Notes under the pieces: generated by a model | Databases searched by the model: none | What the model was told of the DNA's origin: nothing | Seen by the model: the letters and a program-made list of their open reading frames with translations, nothing else | Program-made: the position numbers and the translations under genes | Assembly (NCBI GenBank): GCA_036393335.1 | Contig: DASWHD010000131.1 | Coordinates: 1-17,168, forward strand | DNA: 17,168 bases | Direction of reading: 5' to 3' | Origin: DASWHD01 sp036393335 | Lineage (GTDB): Bacteria; CG2-30-53-67; CG2-30-70-394 | Shown: positions 1 to 7,129 of the stretch, in pieces | Numbering within the stretch: the stretch's first letter is position 1 | How the letters are laid out: each line of letters opens with the position of its first letter

Positions 1-941
1 GCGCGCACGTTCTCCGCGGCGGTCTCGGGCGAATTGGTCACCGCCACGAACGCCGGTAACAGCCGGCCGTCGCCGTCCTCCACCGGGAAGTAGCGCTGGT
101 TCTTGGCCATGGAGGTGACCAGGACCTCGCGCGGCACCGCCAGGAAGTCGGCGTCGAAGCGGCCCAGGACACACCCCGGGTGCTCCACCAGGTGGGCCAC
201 CTCGTCCAGCAGGTCGTCGTCGACCACCGTGCGGCCTCCGGCCGCGGCGCCGAGGGCCTCGGCACGGCCGCGGATCGCCGCCGCCCGGGCCGCCGGGTCG
301 GGCTCCACGGAGCCGGCCCGCAGGGTCGCCAGGTAGCCTTCCCGGCCGGTGACGGTTACCGGCTCCGGGGCCAGGAAGCGGTGGGCCTGGGTGGTGGTGC
401 ACGACTCCACGCCGTCCACCGCGAAGGGGATCCGCTCCCCGTCGAGGAGGGCGAGGATCCAGTGGACCGGCCGGGCGAAGCGCCACGTGCCACTGCCCCA
501 GCGCATCGCCTTGGGAAAGGCCAGGCCGGCGATGAGCGGCGGCAGGCGGGCCGCCAGGAGGTCGCGCGCGCGGCCGCCGCCCTCGTGCAACCGCACGCCG
601 AGGTAGTCGCCCTTCTTGCCGGGGATGCGGATGAGGTCGGCCTCGGTGGCACCGGCACCCTGGAGAAACCCGCGCCCGGCCTGGGTCAGCCTGCCCTCCG
701 CGTCGTAGGCGGCCGCGACCGCCGGGCCGCGCCGCTCCACCTCCCGGCTCGCCTGGGTGGCGGCCACATGGGCGACATGGACGGCGAGACGCCGCGGTGT
801 CTCGTAGGTGGAGAGACCCTGGGCCGCGATGTGCAGCTCGGAAAGCAGCGCCATGAGGCGCTCCCCCAGCTCGCGCACCGCCGGGGCGATGTAGCTCGCC
901 GGGACCTCCTCGACCCCGATCTCCAGCAACAGCTCAGGCAC
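1..941 (-). CDS. glyS: Glycine--tRNA ligase beta subunit, N-terminal part (cut by window edge)
   Basis: Beta subunit of the bacterial alpha2-beta2 glycyl-tRNA synthetase, a cytoplasmic enzyme that charges tRNA-Gly; the beta chain is the main tRNA-binding part. Translation from the GTG at 941 begins (M)PELLLEIGVEEVPASYI, the characteristic GlyS N-terminus. It continues with family-like segments such as ETPRRLAV, FPKAMRWG, FARPVHWI and VTSMAKNQRYFPVE. About 313 codons are present; the family is near 690 residues, so the rest lies beyond base 1. I chose GTG because the homology begins exactly there and no in-frame ATG fits. It lies downstream of glyQ on the same strand, 168 bases away, and that gap is filled by a hairpin repeat. 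Co-transcription is likely but the repeat could modulate it. Identification is firm. Confidence 0.95.
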   Translation of the reverse strand, partial: MPELLLEIGVEEVPASYIAPAVRELGERLMALLSELHIAAQGLSTYETPRRLAVHVAHVAATQASREVERRGPAVAAAYDAEGRLTQAGRGFLQGAGATEADLIRIPGKKGDYLGVRLHEGGGRARDLLAARLPPLIAGLAFPKAMRWGSGTWRFARPVHWILALLDGERIPFAVDGVESCTTTQAHRFLAPEPVTVTGREGYLATLRAGSVEPDPAARAAAIRGRAEALGAAAGGRTVVDDDLLDEVAHLVEHPGCVLGRFDADFLAVPREVLVTSMAKNQRYFPVEDGDGRLLPAFVAVTNSPETAAENVR

Positions 942-960
942 CGGTCAACCCTACCGTCGT

Positions 961-1109
961 ACCTATATTCAACGCAGAGGCGCAGAGGCGCAGACAACTC
1001 CCTCTGAGGAAGGCAGGAAGAGTAGGAAAGCCGGAAGAAACCATCCTGACTCGGCGCAGACTCTCCAGCTTTTCCTGCTTTCCTCCATTTCCTGCATTCC
1101 TTAGAGGAA
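961..1109. repeat. Intergenic long-hairpin repeat between glyQ and glyS
   Basis: The glyQ-glyS gap holds an imperfect inverted repeat: arm 1007-1036 and arm 1072-1101 pair at 25 of 30 positions around a 35-base loop. Each arm is built from AGGAA-type purine units. Next to it, 972-992, is a direct triplet of CGCAGAGG-like units. Sequences of the form CGCAGAGGCGCAGAGG recur as dispersed intergenic repeats in many environmental proteobacteria (general knowledge, not checked here). The element looks like a small non-autonomous repeat inserted inside the operon. In the transcript it would form a long stem between the two cistrons. Confidence 0.7.
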
Positions 1110-2009
1110 TCAAGGTGTTGCCCCCTGCGGTTGCTTGAGGAGCGGAAAACCGAGGGCCGCGCGGCTGGCCAGGTACGCCTGGGCAATCTTGCGCGCCAGG
1201 TTGCGCACCCGGGCGATATAGCCCACCCGCTCGGTGACCGAGATCGCGCCGCGGGCATCGAGGAGGTTGAAGCAGTGCGAGCACTTGAGCACGTAGTCGT
1301 AGGCCGGCAGCACCAGGCCCGCGGCCAGGGCGGCGGTGGCCTCGCCCTCGAAGTCCTCGAACAACCGCTGGTGCAGAGCGACGTTGGCGACGTTGAAGTT
1401 GAACTCCGACCACTCCACCTCGTTCTGGTGGTACACCTCGCCATAGGTCACCTCGGGGGTCCAGGCGAGGTCGAAGACCGAGTCGACCCCCTGCAAGTAC
1501 ATGGAGATCCGCTCCAGGCCGTAGGTCAGCTCCACCGACACCGGCGCCAGCTCGATGCCGCCGATCTGCTGGAAGTAAGTGAATTGGGTTACCTCCATGC
1601 CGTCCAGCCACACCTCCCACCCCAGGCCGGCGGCGCCGAGGGTGGGTGACTCCCAGTCGTCCTCTACGAAGCGGATGTCGTGGGCCAGGGGGTCGACCCC
1701 CAGGGCGCGCAGGGAGTCGAGGTAGGTCTCCTGGACCTCCAGGGGCGAGGGCTTGAGGATCACCTGGAACTGGAAGTAGTGCTGGAGGCGGTTGGGGTTC
1801 TCCCCGTAGCGACCGTCGGTGGGCCGCCGCGACGGCTCGACGTAAGCGGTGCGCCACGGCTCCGGGCCGAGCACGCGCAGGAAGGTGTGGGGGTTGAAGG
1901 TGCCCGCCCCCACCTCCAGGTCATACCCCTGGGTCAAGACACAACCGCGTTCCCCCCAGAAGCTCTGGAGGCGCAGGATCACCTCCTGAAAGGTAAGCGA
2001 CTCAGCCAT
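1110..2009 (-). CDS. glyQ: Glycine--tRNA ligase alpha subunit
   Basis: Catalytic alpha subunit of heterotetrameric glycyl-tRNA synthetase (class II aaRS); it activates glycine with ATP and, with GlyS, charges tRNA-Gly. The 299-residue product has the usual family length. Family hallmarks include FQEVILRLQSFWGERGC at the N-terminus, GYDLEVGAGTFNP, EPSRRPTDGRYGENPNR, HYFQFQVILKPSP, FVEDDWESPTLGAAGLGWEV and GGIELAPVSVELTYGLERI. The ATG at 2009 matches the family start. It is the first gene of a minus-strand glyQ-glyS unit. A perfect palindrome CCTCGCGCGAGG (2020-2031) lies 11 bases upstream of the start codon, within the leader; its role is unknown. Nothing in the protein looks abnormal. Confidence 0.98.
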   Translation of the reverse strand: MAESLTFQEVILRLQSFWGERGCVLTQGYDLEVGAGTFNPHTFLRVLGPEPWRTAYVEPSRRPTDGRYGENPNRLQHYFQFQVILKPSPLEVQETYLDSLRALGVDPLAHDIRFVEDDWESPTLGAAGLGWEVWLDGMEVTQFTYFQQIGGIELAPVSVELTYGLERISMYLQGVDSVFDLAWTPEVTYGEVYHQNEVEWSEFNFNVANVALHQRLFEDFEGEATAALAAGLVLPAYDYVLKCSHCFNLLDARGAISVTERVGYIARVRNLARKIAQAYLASRAALGFPLLKQPQGATP

Positions 2010-2181
2010 TTACAAAGTCCCTCGCGCGAGGCTAGGGGACGGCATACAACCTACTGAAATTAAAAGAAAAACTGCGCGTTCATGCGGGTCGCGACGGTAC
2101 CAACACACCCGGATCCTGTCAAGAAATGGCCCGCCCAGCTCGCCACGGGCAGGACACGATCACCACCGTAGGAAATCGCTC

Positions 2182-2239
2182 TTGCAAAATTACGCCCCGA
2201 CCGCTACGGTGTGCGAATGTCAATAATTTTAATCGCACA
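2182..2239 (+). promoter_or_regulatory. Candidate promoter and inverted repeat upstream of lipoprotein 1
   Basis: TTGCAA (2182-2187) and TACGGT (2205-2210) are 17 bases apart and could be -35/-10 boxes; the -10 match is weak. They are followed by an inverted repeat, TGTGCGA (2210-2216) and TCGCACA (2233-2239), flanking a 16-base A/T-rich spacer. This is either a leader hairpin or an operator for the first lipoprotein-protease unit. The rest of 2010-2264 is A/T-richer than its surroundings and shows no gene. Confidence 0.35.
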
Positions 2240-2264
2240 TAAACGTTTTAACACGATAAAAACT

Positions 2265-4682
2265 ATGCGGTATCTGCTCGCAGCCGTGCTCCCACCCCTC
2301 CTCATCGCCTGCGGTGGGGGCGGCGGTGGGGGCGGCGCAGACCCCCCGGCCGCCGCGATTCTCGACGCCACCCAGCCCCCTGAACCGCCTCCCACCGTGG
2401 CCGAGGTGACCGCTGCGACCATCCACTACCAGGTAGAGCGCGCCGGCGACCGCACCATCCTCGGCCGCCATGGGGTGCCGATCGTCCAGACGACCAGCGC
2501 GCCGGTGACCAGCTCGGGAATTTTCGACCTATTCACCGCCCCCTTCCGTCTGTTCGGCGGGGGCGGGGGCGGAAGTGGTGGTCCCGATCTCGGGGACTAC
2601 TTCCCGGCCGGCGATAACGACCAGTGGACCTACCGCGGCGATGCGGAGATCCTCCAGGGTGCCGATCCGGTCCTGCTCTTCGACCTCCCGGCCACCCAAC
2701 ACGCCACCTGGGGATTCACCCTGGTCGCCACCGGTGCGGGTCTCTCCTTCTCCGATCAGGAGGTGGCGGCAGGGACCATCTCCGCCACGCCTGGCCAGCC
2801 CCTGCTGTGGCTGGCCAACGACCTCCACGTCGGGAGGGTCCATATGGCCGAGGGCCAGCTCACCTACACCTCGGACGACGGCACCACCCACCTTGCTGTG
2901 CACGTTCAGCGCACGATCACCCTCAGCGAGAAGGGGCCGCACACCACCACGTACAGCTACTTCTCCGACGCCCTCCACTTCCGGGTGGTGGATGAGATCA
3001 CCCCGGTGCCCGGCGACGGCGCCGAGCGAGTCCTGATCTACGACCTCTACCTGGGCCGTGGCTTCGGTCCCGTGGAGTGCCGCGTGACCGACAACGCGGG
3101 CACGATCCGCCGCACGGAGGTCGAGCGCGCGGTCATCGGCGGCCACCCCCGTCCCGACCACGACAACGATGGGGTGGTGAATGCGGACGACCCGGACGAC
3201 GACAACGACGGCGTCCTGGATGACGGCGACGGGTCGGGCGCCGACGGGGACCACCCGTGTACCACTGGCACGGTGGCATGCGACGACGCCCTGCCCTTCG
3301 ACCGCAACGAGCAGGCGGACGCCGATGGGGACGGAATCGGCAACCAGGCGGATCCCGACGACGACGACGACGGCGTCCTGGATGGGATCGACGTCTCCCC
3401 CGTCGATCCGACCGTCAGCGAGGCCCCGTACCAGGTCTACCTCTGGGTGACCGATCCCGCCGACTGGAGCCGCCGGCTCTACGCCCTCGACTCTCGCGAC
3501 GGCAGCGCCACCGAGATCCCCGCTCCGGATCCCGTCCGCCCCGGCGAGCTATGGGACCTGGCGGTCTATCCCGGCCTGCCGGCCCCGCCAACCCCGCGGC
3601 GGCTCGCGTTCCTCGCCCCCGGCGAGGGTGCAACCCCTACGGATCCGAAGGGATCCCACCTGTGGGCCGCGGACGAGGATGGCATGCGCGACCTTACCCG
3701 CGACCTCGAGGTGCCCTTGACCGGCGCGGTGTGGCGCAACGACGGCGAGGCACTCTATTTCACCCGCGGCGAGCACTATCCCGAACCGCAGATGGTCATC
3801 GAAGAGGTGGATCGCCTCGGTCTCGATGCCCCTGAAGCTGTGGTGAGTGGCCCGGTATGGCAGCCACGCTTTAGCCCGGACCAGCGGTTCCTCGCCTACG
3901 CCAACGACACTCAACCCAGCGATAGCCCACCGACCGGCCTCCTCCTCCTGGATCGCCAGACCGGCACCCTGCGCAACGTGAGTCCCAACCGCACCCTCGG
4001 ACCAGCCCTCGCGTATTTCGACCGTACCCCGGAGTTCTCGCACGATAGCCGCCGGCTGGCGGTGGCAGGCACGCGGCGGCCGCTCCACACAGACTGCTTC
4101 GGCTTTTATAGCCCCGATCCCCCGAAGACGGAGATCTGGGTCTTCGACACCGGAAGCGGCAAGGCGGTGCACAACGTTAAACCCGGAGACTTCGGCGTGG
4201 GGGAGCTCGAGCTCCAGCTCCCCCAGGGTTATCCTGCCCTCTCCCCCGCGAGCCACTGGCTGGCAGTGGAGGTCTATCCAAATCCAGGAGCCGATGGCTA
4301 TCTCGCGGCGGTCGATCTGCAAAGCGGGCGCATCACGACCCTCGCTCCCTCCCTGCCGGACCCCTCGACCCTCGCCACCCACTGGGAGAAGCGCGCCGGC
4401 GGCTGGTCCTTGTTGGATCCCGCCGTCCTGGTCCTGCCCCTCACGGGTAGCGACGGGCTGGACCGCCCCGTCCGACTGACGACGGACGGGGCGCCCCCCG
4501 TCGCGCTCTTGCCGGCAAACCACCACAGCGACGGCCCGATCCTCCTCTCCCCGCAAGGACACACGGTGTTCTTCGTCGAGGGGGAGACCGTGTGGCGGGT
4601 GCAGGCCGACGGTCACGGCCTCACCCCCCTGACCGGCAGTGAGTTTGCCGGCCTGAATCTGCGCCTGGAGGTTGCTCGATGA
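2265..4682 (+). CDS. Polyglycine-tethered lipoprotein with Asp-rich calcium-type repeats and propeller-like C-terminus (copy 1)
   Basis: Predicted outer-membrane or surface lipoprotein of 805 residues; function unknown. From the ATG at 2265 it starts MRYLLAAVLPPLLIAC, a type II signal peptide with Cys16 as the lipidated residue, followed by eight glycines. The frame is open back to GTG 2211, but that start would put hydrophilic residues ahead of the signal. After a Pro-rich linker come a second glycine tract (98-106), a conserved N-terminal domain (about 108-297) and Asp-rich repeats of thrombospondin type 3 style (about 298-380, e.g. DPDDDNDGVLDD), likely Ca2+ ligands. Residues 385-805 contain repeated PD40/TolB-like strands (PEFSHDSRRLAV, PALSPASHWLAV, PILLSPQGHTVFF), suggesting a beta-propeller. 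The gene overlaps the next by ATGA and is paralogous to the gene at 7130, sharing GDAEILQGADPVLLF and YDLYLGRGFGPVEC exactly. I recognise no enzyme motif. Confidence 0.85.
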   Translation: MRYLLAAVLPPLLIACGGGGGGGGADPPAAAILDATQPPEPPPTVAEVTAATIHYQVERAGDRTILGRHGVPIVQTTSAPVTSSGIFDLFTAPFRLFGGGGGGSGGPDLGDYFPAGDNDQWTYRGDAEILQGADPVLLFDLPATQHATWGFTLVATGAGLSFSDQEVAAGTISATPGQPLLWLANDLHVGRVHMAEGQLTYTSDDGTTHLAVHVQRTITLSEKGPHTTTYSYFSDALHFRVVDEITPVPGDGAERVLIYDLYLGRGFGPVECRVTDNAGTIRRTEVERAVIGGHPRPDHDNDGVVNADDPDDDNDGVLDDGDGSGADGDHPCTTGTVACDDALPFDRNEQADADGDGIGNQADPDDDDDGVLDGIDVSPVDPTVSEAPYQVYLWVTDPADWSRRLYALDSRDGSATEIPAPDPVRPGELWDLAVYPGLPAPPTPRRLAFLAPGEGATPTDPKGSHLWAADEDGMRDLTRDLEVPLTGAVWRNDGEALYFTRGEHYPEPQMVIEEVDRLGLDAPEAVVSGPVWQPRFSPDQRFLAYANDTQPSDSPPTGLLLLDRQTGTLRNVSPNRTLGPALAYFDRTPEFSHDSRRLAVAGTRRPLHTDCFGFYSPDPPKTEIWVFDTGSGKAVHNVKPGDFGVGELELQLPQGYPALSPASHWLAVEVYPNPGADGYLAAVDLQSGRITTLAPSLPDPSTLATHWEKRAGGWSLLDPAVLVLPLTGSDGLDRPVRLTTDGAPPVALLPANHHSDGPILLSPQGHTVFFVEGETVWRVQADGHGLTPLTGSEFAGLNLRLEVAR
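4667..4681 (+). promoter_or_regulatory. Ribosome binding site for protease 1 inside the lipoprotein 3' end
   Basis: GGAGGT (4667-4672) lies six bases ahead of the ATG at 4679 and is read as part of the lipoprotein's last codons (LEVAR-stop). With the ATGA overlap this gives translational coupling. The same arrangement recurs in copy 2. Confidence 0.85.
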
Positions 4683-5908
4683 GCCCGCTCCGCATCCTGT
4701 CCGTCTTCCTGCTCCTCCTCACAGTTCCTCCCTCGGCCGGCGCCCAGACAGAGGAGTCGCCGATCACCGAGGTGTTGGTCGGAATGTCCGCCAACATCAC
4801 GAGCCAGCAGGCCACCGCCCTCGGCAACGAGCTGGCCGCGGCCACCGGCACGCGCACGGTCGGGTCGCTGCGCTACCGGCCGGTTGCGCGCCTTGCCCTC
4901 GACGGCCAAGACCTCGACGCTACCCTGGCGCGACTCCAGGCCGATCCGCGCATCGCCTACGTGGAGCCCAACTACCCGATCCACGCCCTCGCCGCTCCTC
5001 TCGACCCGGCGCTTTACACCTACCAGTGGGGCTTCCGCCGCACCGCTGGACCCCAGGCCCTCGCCCGGATCCGCGACCTGGGCGCGACCCCGGTGATCCT
5101 CGCCATCATCGACACCGGCGTCGACGAGCGCCACCCGGAGCTCGCCGGGAGATTGGTCCCGGGATGGGACTTCATCGACATCGATGCTCTACCGAGAGAT
5201 GGCCACGGCCACGGTACCCACGTGGCGGCCATCGCCGCGGCGGCCACCTTCAACGACTTGGGGATCGCCGCCCCGTTCCCGGGCAAGGTCATGCCCGTGC
5301 GCGTGCTGGGTCCTACGGGAAGCGGCACCATCGCCGACATCACCGATGGCATCGACTACGCGCGCCTCCATGGCGCCCGGGTGATCAACCTCTCCCTGGG
5401 AGGCAGTTCTGACTCGCTGACCGAGCACCTCGCGATCCAGGCCGCAGAACGAGCCGGCGTGGTCATGGTGGCGGCGGCCGGCAATAGCGCCGCCTCCTCC
5501 GACGTCTCCCCCACCTACCCGGCGGCCTACGACGAGGTGATCGCCGTCTCCGCCTGGTCGTTCGCGGACGACGACATCACCTACTTTTCCGACTACGGCC
5601 CCGTGGTGGAGCTCACCGCTCCCGGGGAGAAGATCTACAGCGCCTTCCTCGAGGGCGGCTACCAACTCCTCGACGGCACCTCGATGGCCGCTCCCCTGGT
5701 GGCCGGCACCGCCGCCTCCGTGTACGCGCTGCTACTGCAGACCGACCCTACCCTCGACCGCGTCCAGGCCGCGGGCTGCGTGCGGCTGATCCTCCACGCC
5801 AGCGCAGAGGATCTGCGCGAACCGGGTCGCGACGATCACACCGGCTTCGGCCTGGTGCGCATCGACCGGGCCCTGGAGCTGGCCGAGACCTACCAGTGTC
5901 TCCCGTGA
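4679..5908 (+). CDS. Secreted subtilisin-family (S8) serine protease (copy 1)
   Basis: Exported serine endopeptidase precursor of 409 residues. A Sec signal peptide (1-22, cleavage near AGA|Q) precedes an I9-like propeptide (about 28-105, ending DPRIAYVEPNYPIHAL) that normally folds and inhibits the protease until cleaved. The S8 domain carries all catalytic residues: Asp145 in AIIDTGVD, His181 in GHGTHVA, oxyanion Asn269 in AAAGNS and Ser335 in GTSMAAP. There is no membrane anchor or extra C-terminal domain, so the mature enzyme should be free in the periplasm or outside the cell unless held by its partner. It overlaps the upstream lipoprotein by four bases, with the RBS inside that gene. 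This implies stoichiometric co-production and suggests, without proving, that the lipoprotein docks, chaperones or is cleaved by it. Family assignment is certain; substrate is unknown. Confidence 0.96.
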   Translation: MSPLRILSVFLLLLTVPPSAGAQTEESPITEVLVGMSANITSQQATALGNELAAATGTRTVGSLRYRPVARLALDGQDLDATLARLQADPRIAYVEPNYPIHALAAPLDPALYTYQWGFRRTAGPQALARIRDLGATPVILAIIDTGVDERHPELAGRLVPGWDFIDIDALPRDGHGHGTHVAAIAAAATFNDLGIAAPFPGKVMPVRVLGPTGSGTIADITDGIDYARLHGARVINLSLGGSSDSLTEHLAIQAAERAGVVMVAAAGNSAASSDVSPTYPAAYDEVIAVSAWSFADDDITYFSDYGPVVELTAPGEKIYSAFLEGGYQLLDGTSMAAPLVAGTAASVYALLLQTDPTLDRVQAAGCVRLILHASAEDLREPGRDDHTGFGLVRIDRALELAETYQCLP

Positions 5909-5948
5909 CCGGCGTGGGGCGCCCCATCCGAGCCAGGCCCCCGGTCAC
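5905..5948. terminator. Inverted repeat shared by two convergent gene ends
   Basis: GTGACCGG (5905-5912) and CCGGTCAC (5941-5948) are a perfect 8-base inverted repeat that contains the stop codons of the protease (+) and of the YidD-domain gene (-). A 12-base palindrome, TGGGGCGCCCCA (5915-5926), lies inside. There is no T tract, so this is a candidate bidirectional, possibly Rho-assisted, terminator rather than a classical one. Confidence 0.4.
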
Positions 5949-6292
5949 CTGCGCAGCCAGAAGTCGTTGCGCGCCAGGGAATCGTCGAGGCGGCGGCGGC
6001 CCTCCACCATTACCCAACGGCTCTCCCGCAAGTCTCCCGCCTCATGGATCAGGCGGTCGAGGGTGAGCCAGGAGCCGAGTAGCAGGCCATGGGCCGCGAT
6101 CGCCTCGCGGGCATAGCGGGAGCACACGGGGTTGGCCGGGCAACGCCGGCCGTCGACCGGCCCGATCACCCCCTGGTAGAACTGGATCGGGAAGGCGGCC
6201 GGGGCGTAGGGTGGCAAGCCGGCGAGGTCCCACAACCACGCCGCGGGCAGGCTCACCGCCGCCAGAACCGCGTACAGGAGGAGGGCCCTCAC
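5945..6292 (-). CDS. YidD-domain membrane protein insertion efficiency factor (paralogue)
   Basis: Small protein of the YidD family, whose classical member assists YidC/Sec-dependent insertion of inner-membrane proteins. Of 115 residues, 1-25 form one hydrophobic segment. Residues 36-84 are the YidD core: FYQGVIGPVDGRRCPANPVC then SRYAREAIAAHG and GSWLTLDRLIH, including the conserved Cys51 and Cys57. A short charged C-terminal tail follows. I chose GTG 6292 because it overlaps the upstream stop (GTGA), typical of coupled genes; an ATG at 6340 is also in frame. The canonical yidD sits in the rpmH-rnpA-yidD-yidC cluster. Here it is paired with a TPR-like membrane protein, so it is probably a paralogue with a special role, perhaps linked to export of the flanking lipoproteins (inference). 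Confidence 0.8.
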   Translation of the reverse strand: MRALLLYAVLAAVSLPAAWLWDLAGLPPYAPAAFPIQFYQGVIGPVDGRRCPANPVCSRYAREAIAAHGLLLGSWLTLDRLIHEAGDLRESRWVMVEGRRRLDDSLARNDFWLRR

Positions 6293-6963
6293 CACGGCCG
6301 TCCCGGCAGGCCGCTCGCCTGCCACACCCCCTGCCACCACGCCAGGTAGGCATGGAGGTCACCGCGCCGGGCGAGGGAGTAGGCAGAGAAGACGGTGCCG
6401 GACCACAGCCACAGGGTGATCGCCGCAAAGAACACGGTGACCGGTCCCATGCGCCGCCGCCAAGCCCAGAGGGTGAGGAGAAGCATGGGCCACACCAGCG
6501 CTGCCGCCCTCACTCCATCGTGCCACCGGCCGAGCCAGGCATGGCCAACCCCCGGAAACACGGCGCCGAGTAGCCCCGCCACCCACGGCCGGCCCCGCTC
6601 CGGTGGCGGCGCCGTGGCGAGGTAGGCCTGCACGCGCGCGACGGTGGCTGCCGATACCGTGAAGGCCGGCTGGAGGCGCAGGTCGCGGCGCATGTCGAGC
6701 AACGCCGCCGCGCTCGCCAGCCATCCCCGCCATTCCCCCGCCGCCGGGCCTTCGGGAAGGGCGTCGAGGGCACCGAGGAGGCGCGCCACCGCCTCCCCAT
6801 CGTCGCCTTCGGCCGCCAGCGCCATGGCAGTACGGTAGGCGGTGTCCGGGTCGGCGCTGGCCGGCGTGGTCACGAGCAGTGCCACGATCACCCACGGCAC
6901 GACCGCGAAGATGGCCGCCTGTGCGACGCGGATCCGGTGAAATGGACAACAGGCGAGATTCAT
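6289..6963 (-). CDS. TPR-like membrane protein coupled to the YidD-domain gene
   Basis: Unnamed membrane protein of 224 residues. Residues 1-37 look like a signal peptide or N-terminal anchor (cleavage possible at ASA|DP). Residues 38-122 are alanine-rich helices resembling a single TPR-type unit. Residues 126-200 contain two or three membrane segments starting GLLGAVFPGVGHAWLGRW, which resembles the PGxGxxYxGxxxDG signature of small membrane proteins often found beside yidD paralogues. The ATG at 6963 is favoured; further in-frame upstream codons would run into the opposing gene's leader. The stop overlaps the GTG of the YidD-domain gene, so the two are coupled. It is divergent from the second lipoprotein gene, with 166 bases between the starts. 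Function is not known; a role in membrane-protein assembly is inferred from context. Confidence 0.7.
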   Translation of the reverse strand: MNLACCPFHRIRVAQAAIFAVVPWVIVALLVTTPASADPDTAYRTAMALAAEGDDGEAVARLLGALDALPEGPAAGEWRGWLASAAALLDMRRDLRLQPAFTVSAATVARVQAYLATAPPPERGRPWVAGLLGAVFPGVGHAWLGRWHDGVRAAALVWPMLLLTLWAWRRRMGPVTVFFAAITLWLWSGTVFSAYSLARRGDLHAYLAWWQGVWQASGLPGRPW

Positions 6964-7007
6964 GGCGCAGCGGATTGTTTCATGGTTCGGCGTTCTCCGC
7001 GCCGGAT

Positions 7008-7019
7008 TGTCGCGCGACA
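7008..7019. promoter_or_regulatory. Perfect palindrome in the divergent intergenic region
   Basis: TGTCGCGCGACA is a perfect 12-base palindrome, 45 bases upstream of the minus-strand start (6963) and 111 bases upstream of the lipoprotein start (7130). It could be an operator governing both directions. I see no convincing sigma-70 boxes in 6964-7129, so transcription signals there are unresolved. Confidence 0.3.
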
Positions 7020-7129
7020 GGTCGACCGCGGAGGAGGCCGGCGACCGCGGTGGACTTTCGAGTAGACTTGGGCTGCATTCGAGAACCGTGGCCACGATCG
7101 AGGGGATGCCCTGTGCCGGCACTCGCTCC

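Noticed and set aside
180..1007. 275-residue plus-strand ORF opposite glyS
   Set aside because: Shadow of glyS; Arg/Gly-rich translation with no motif.
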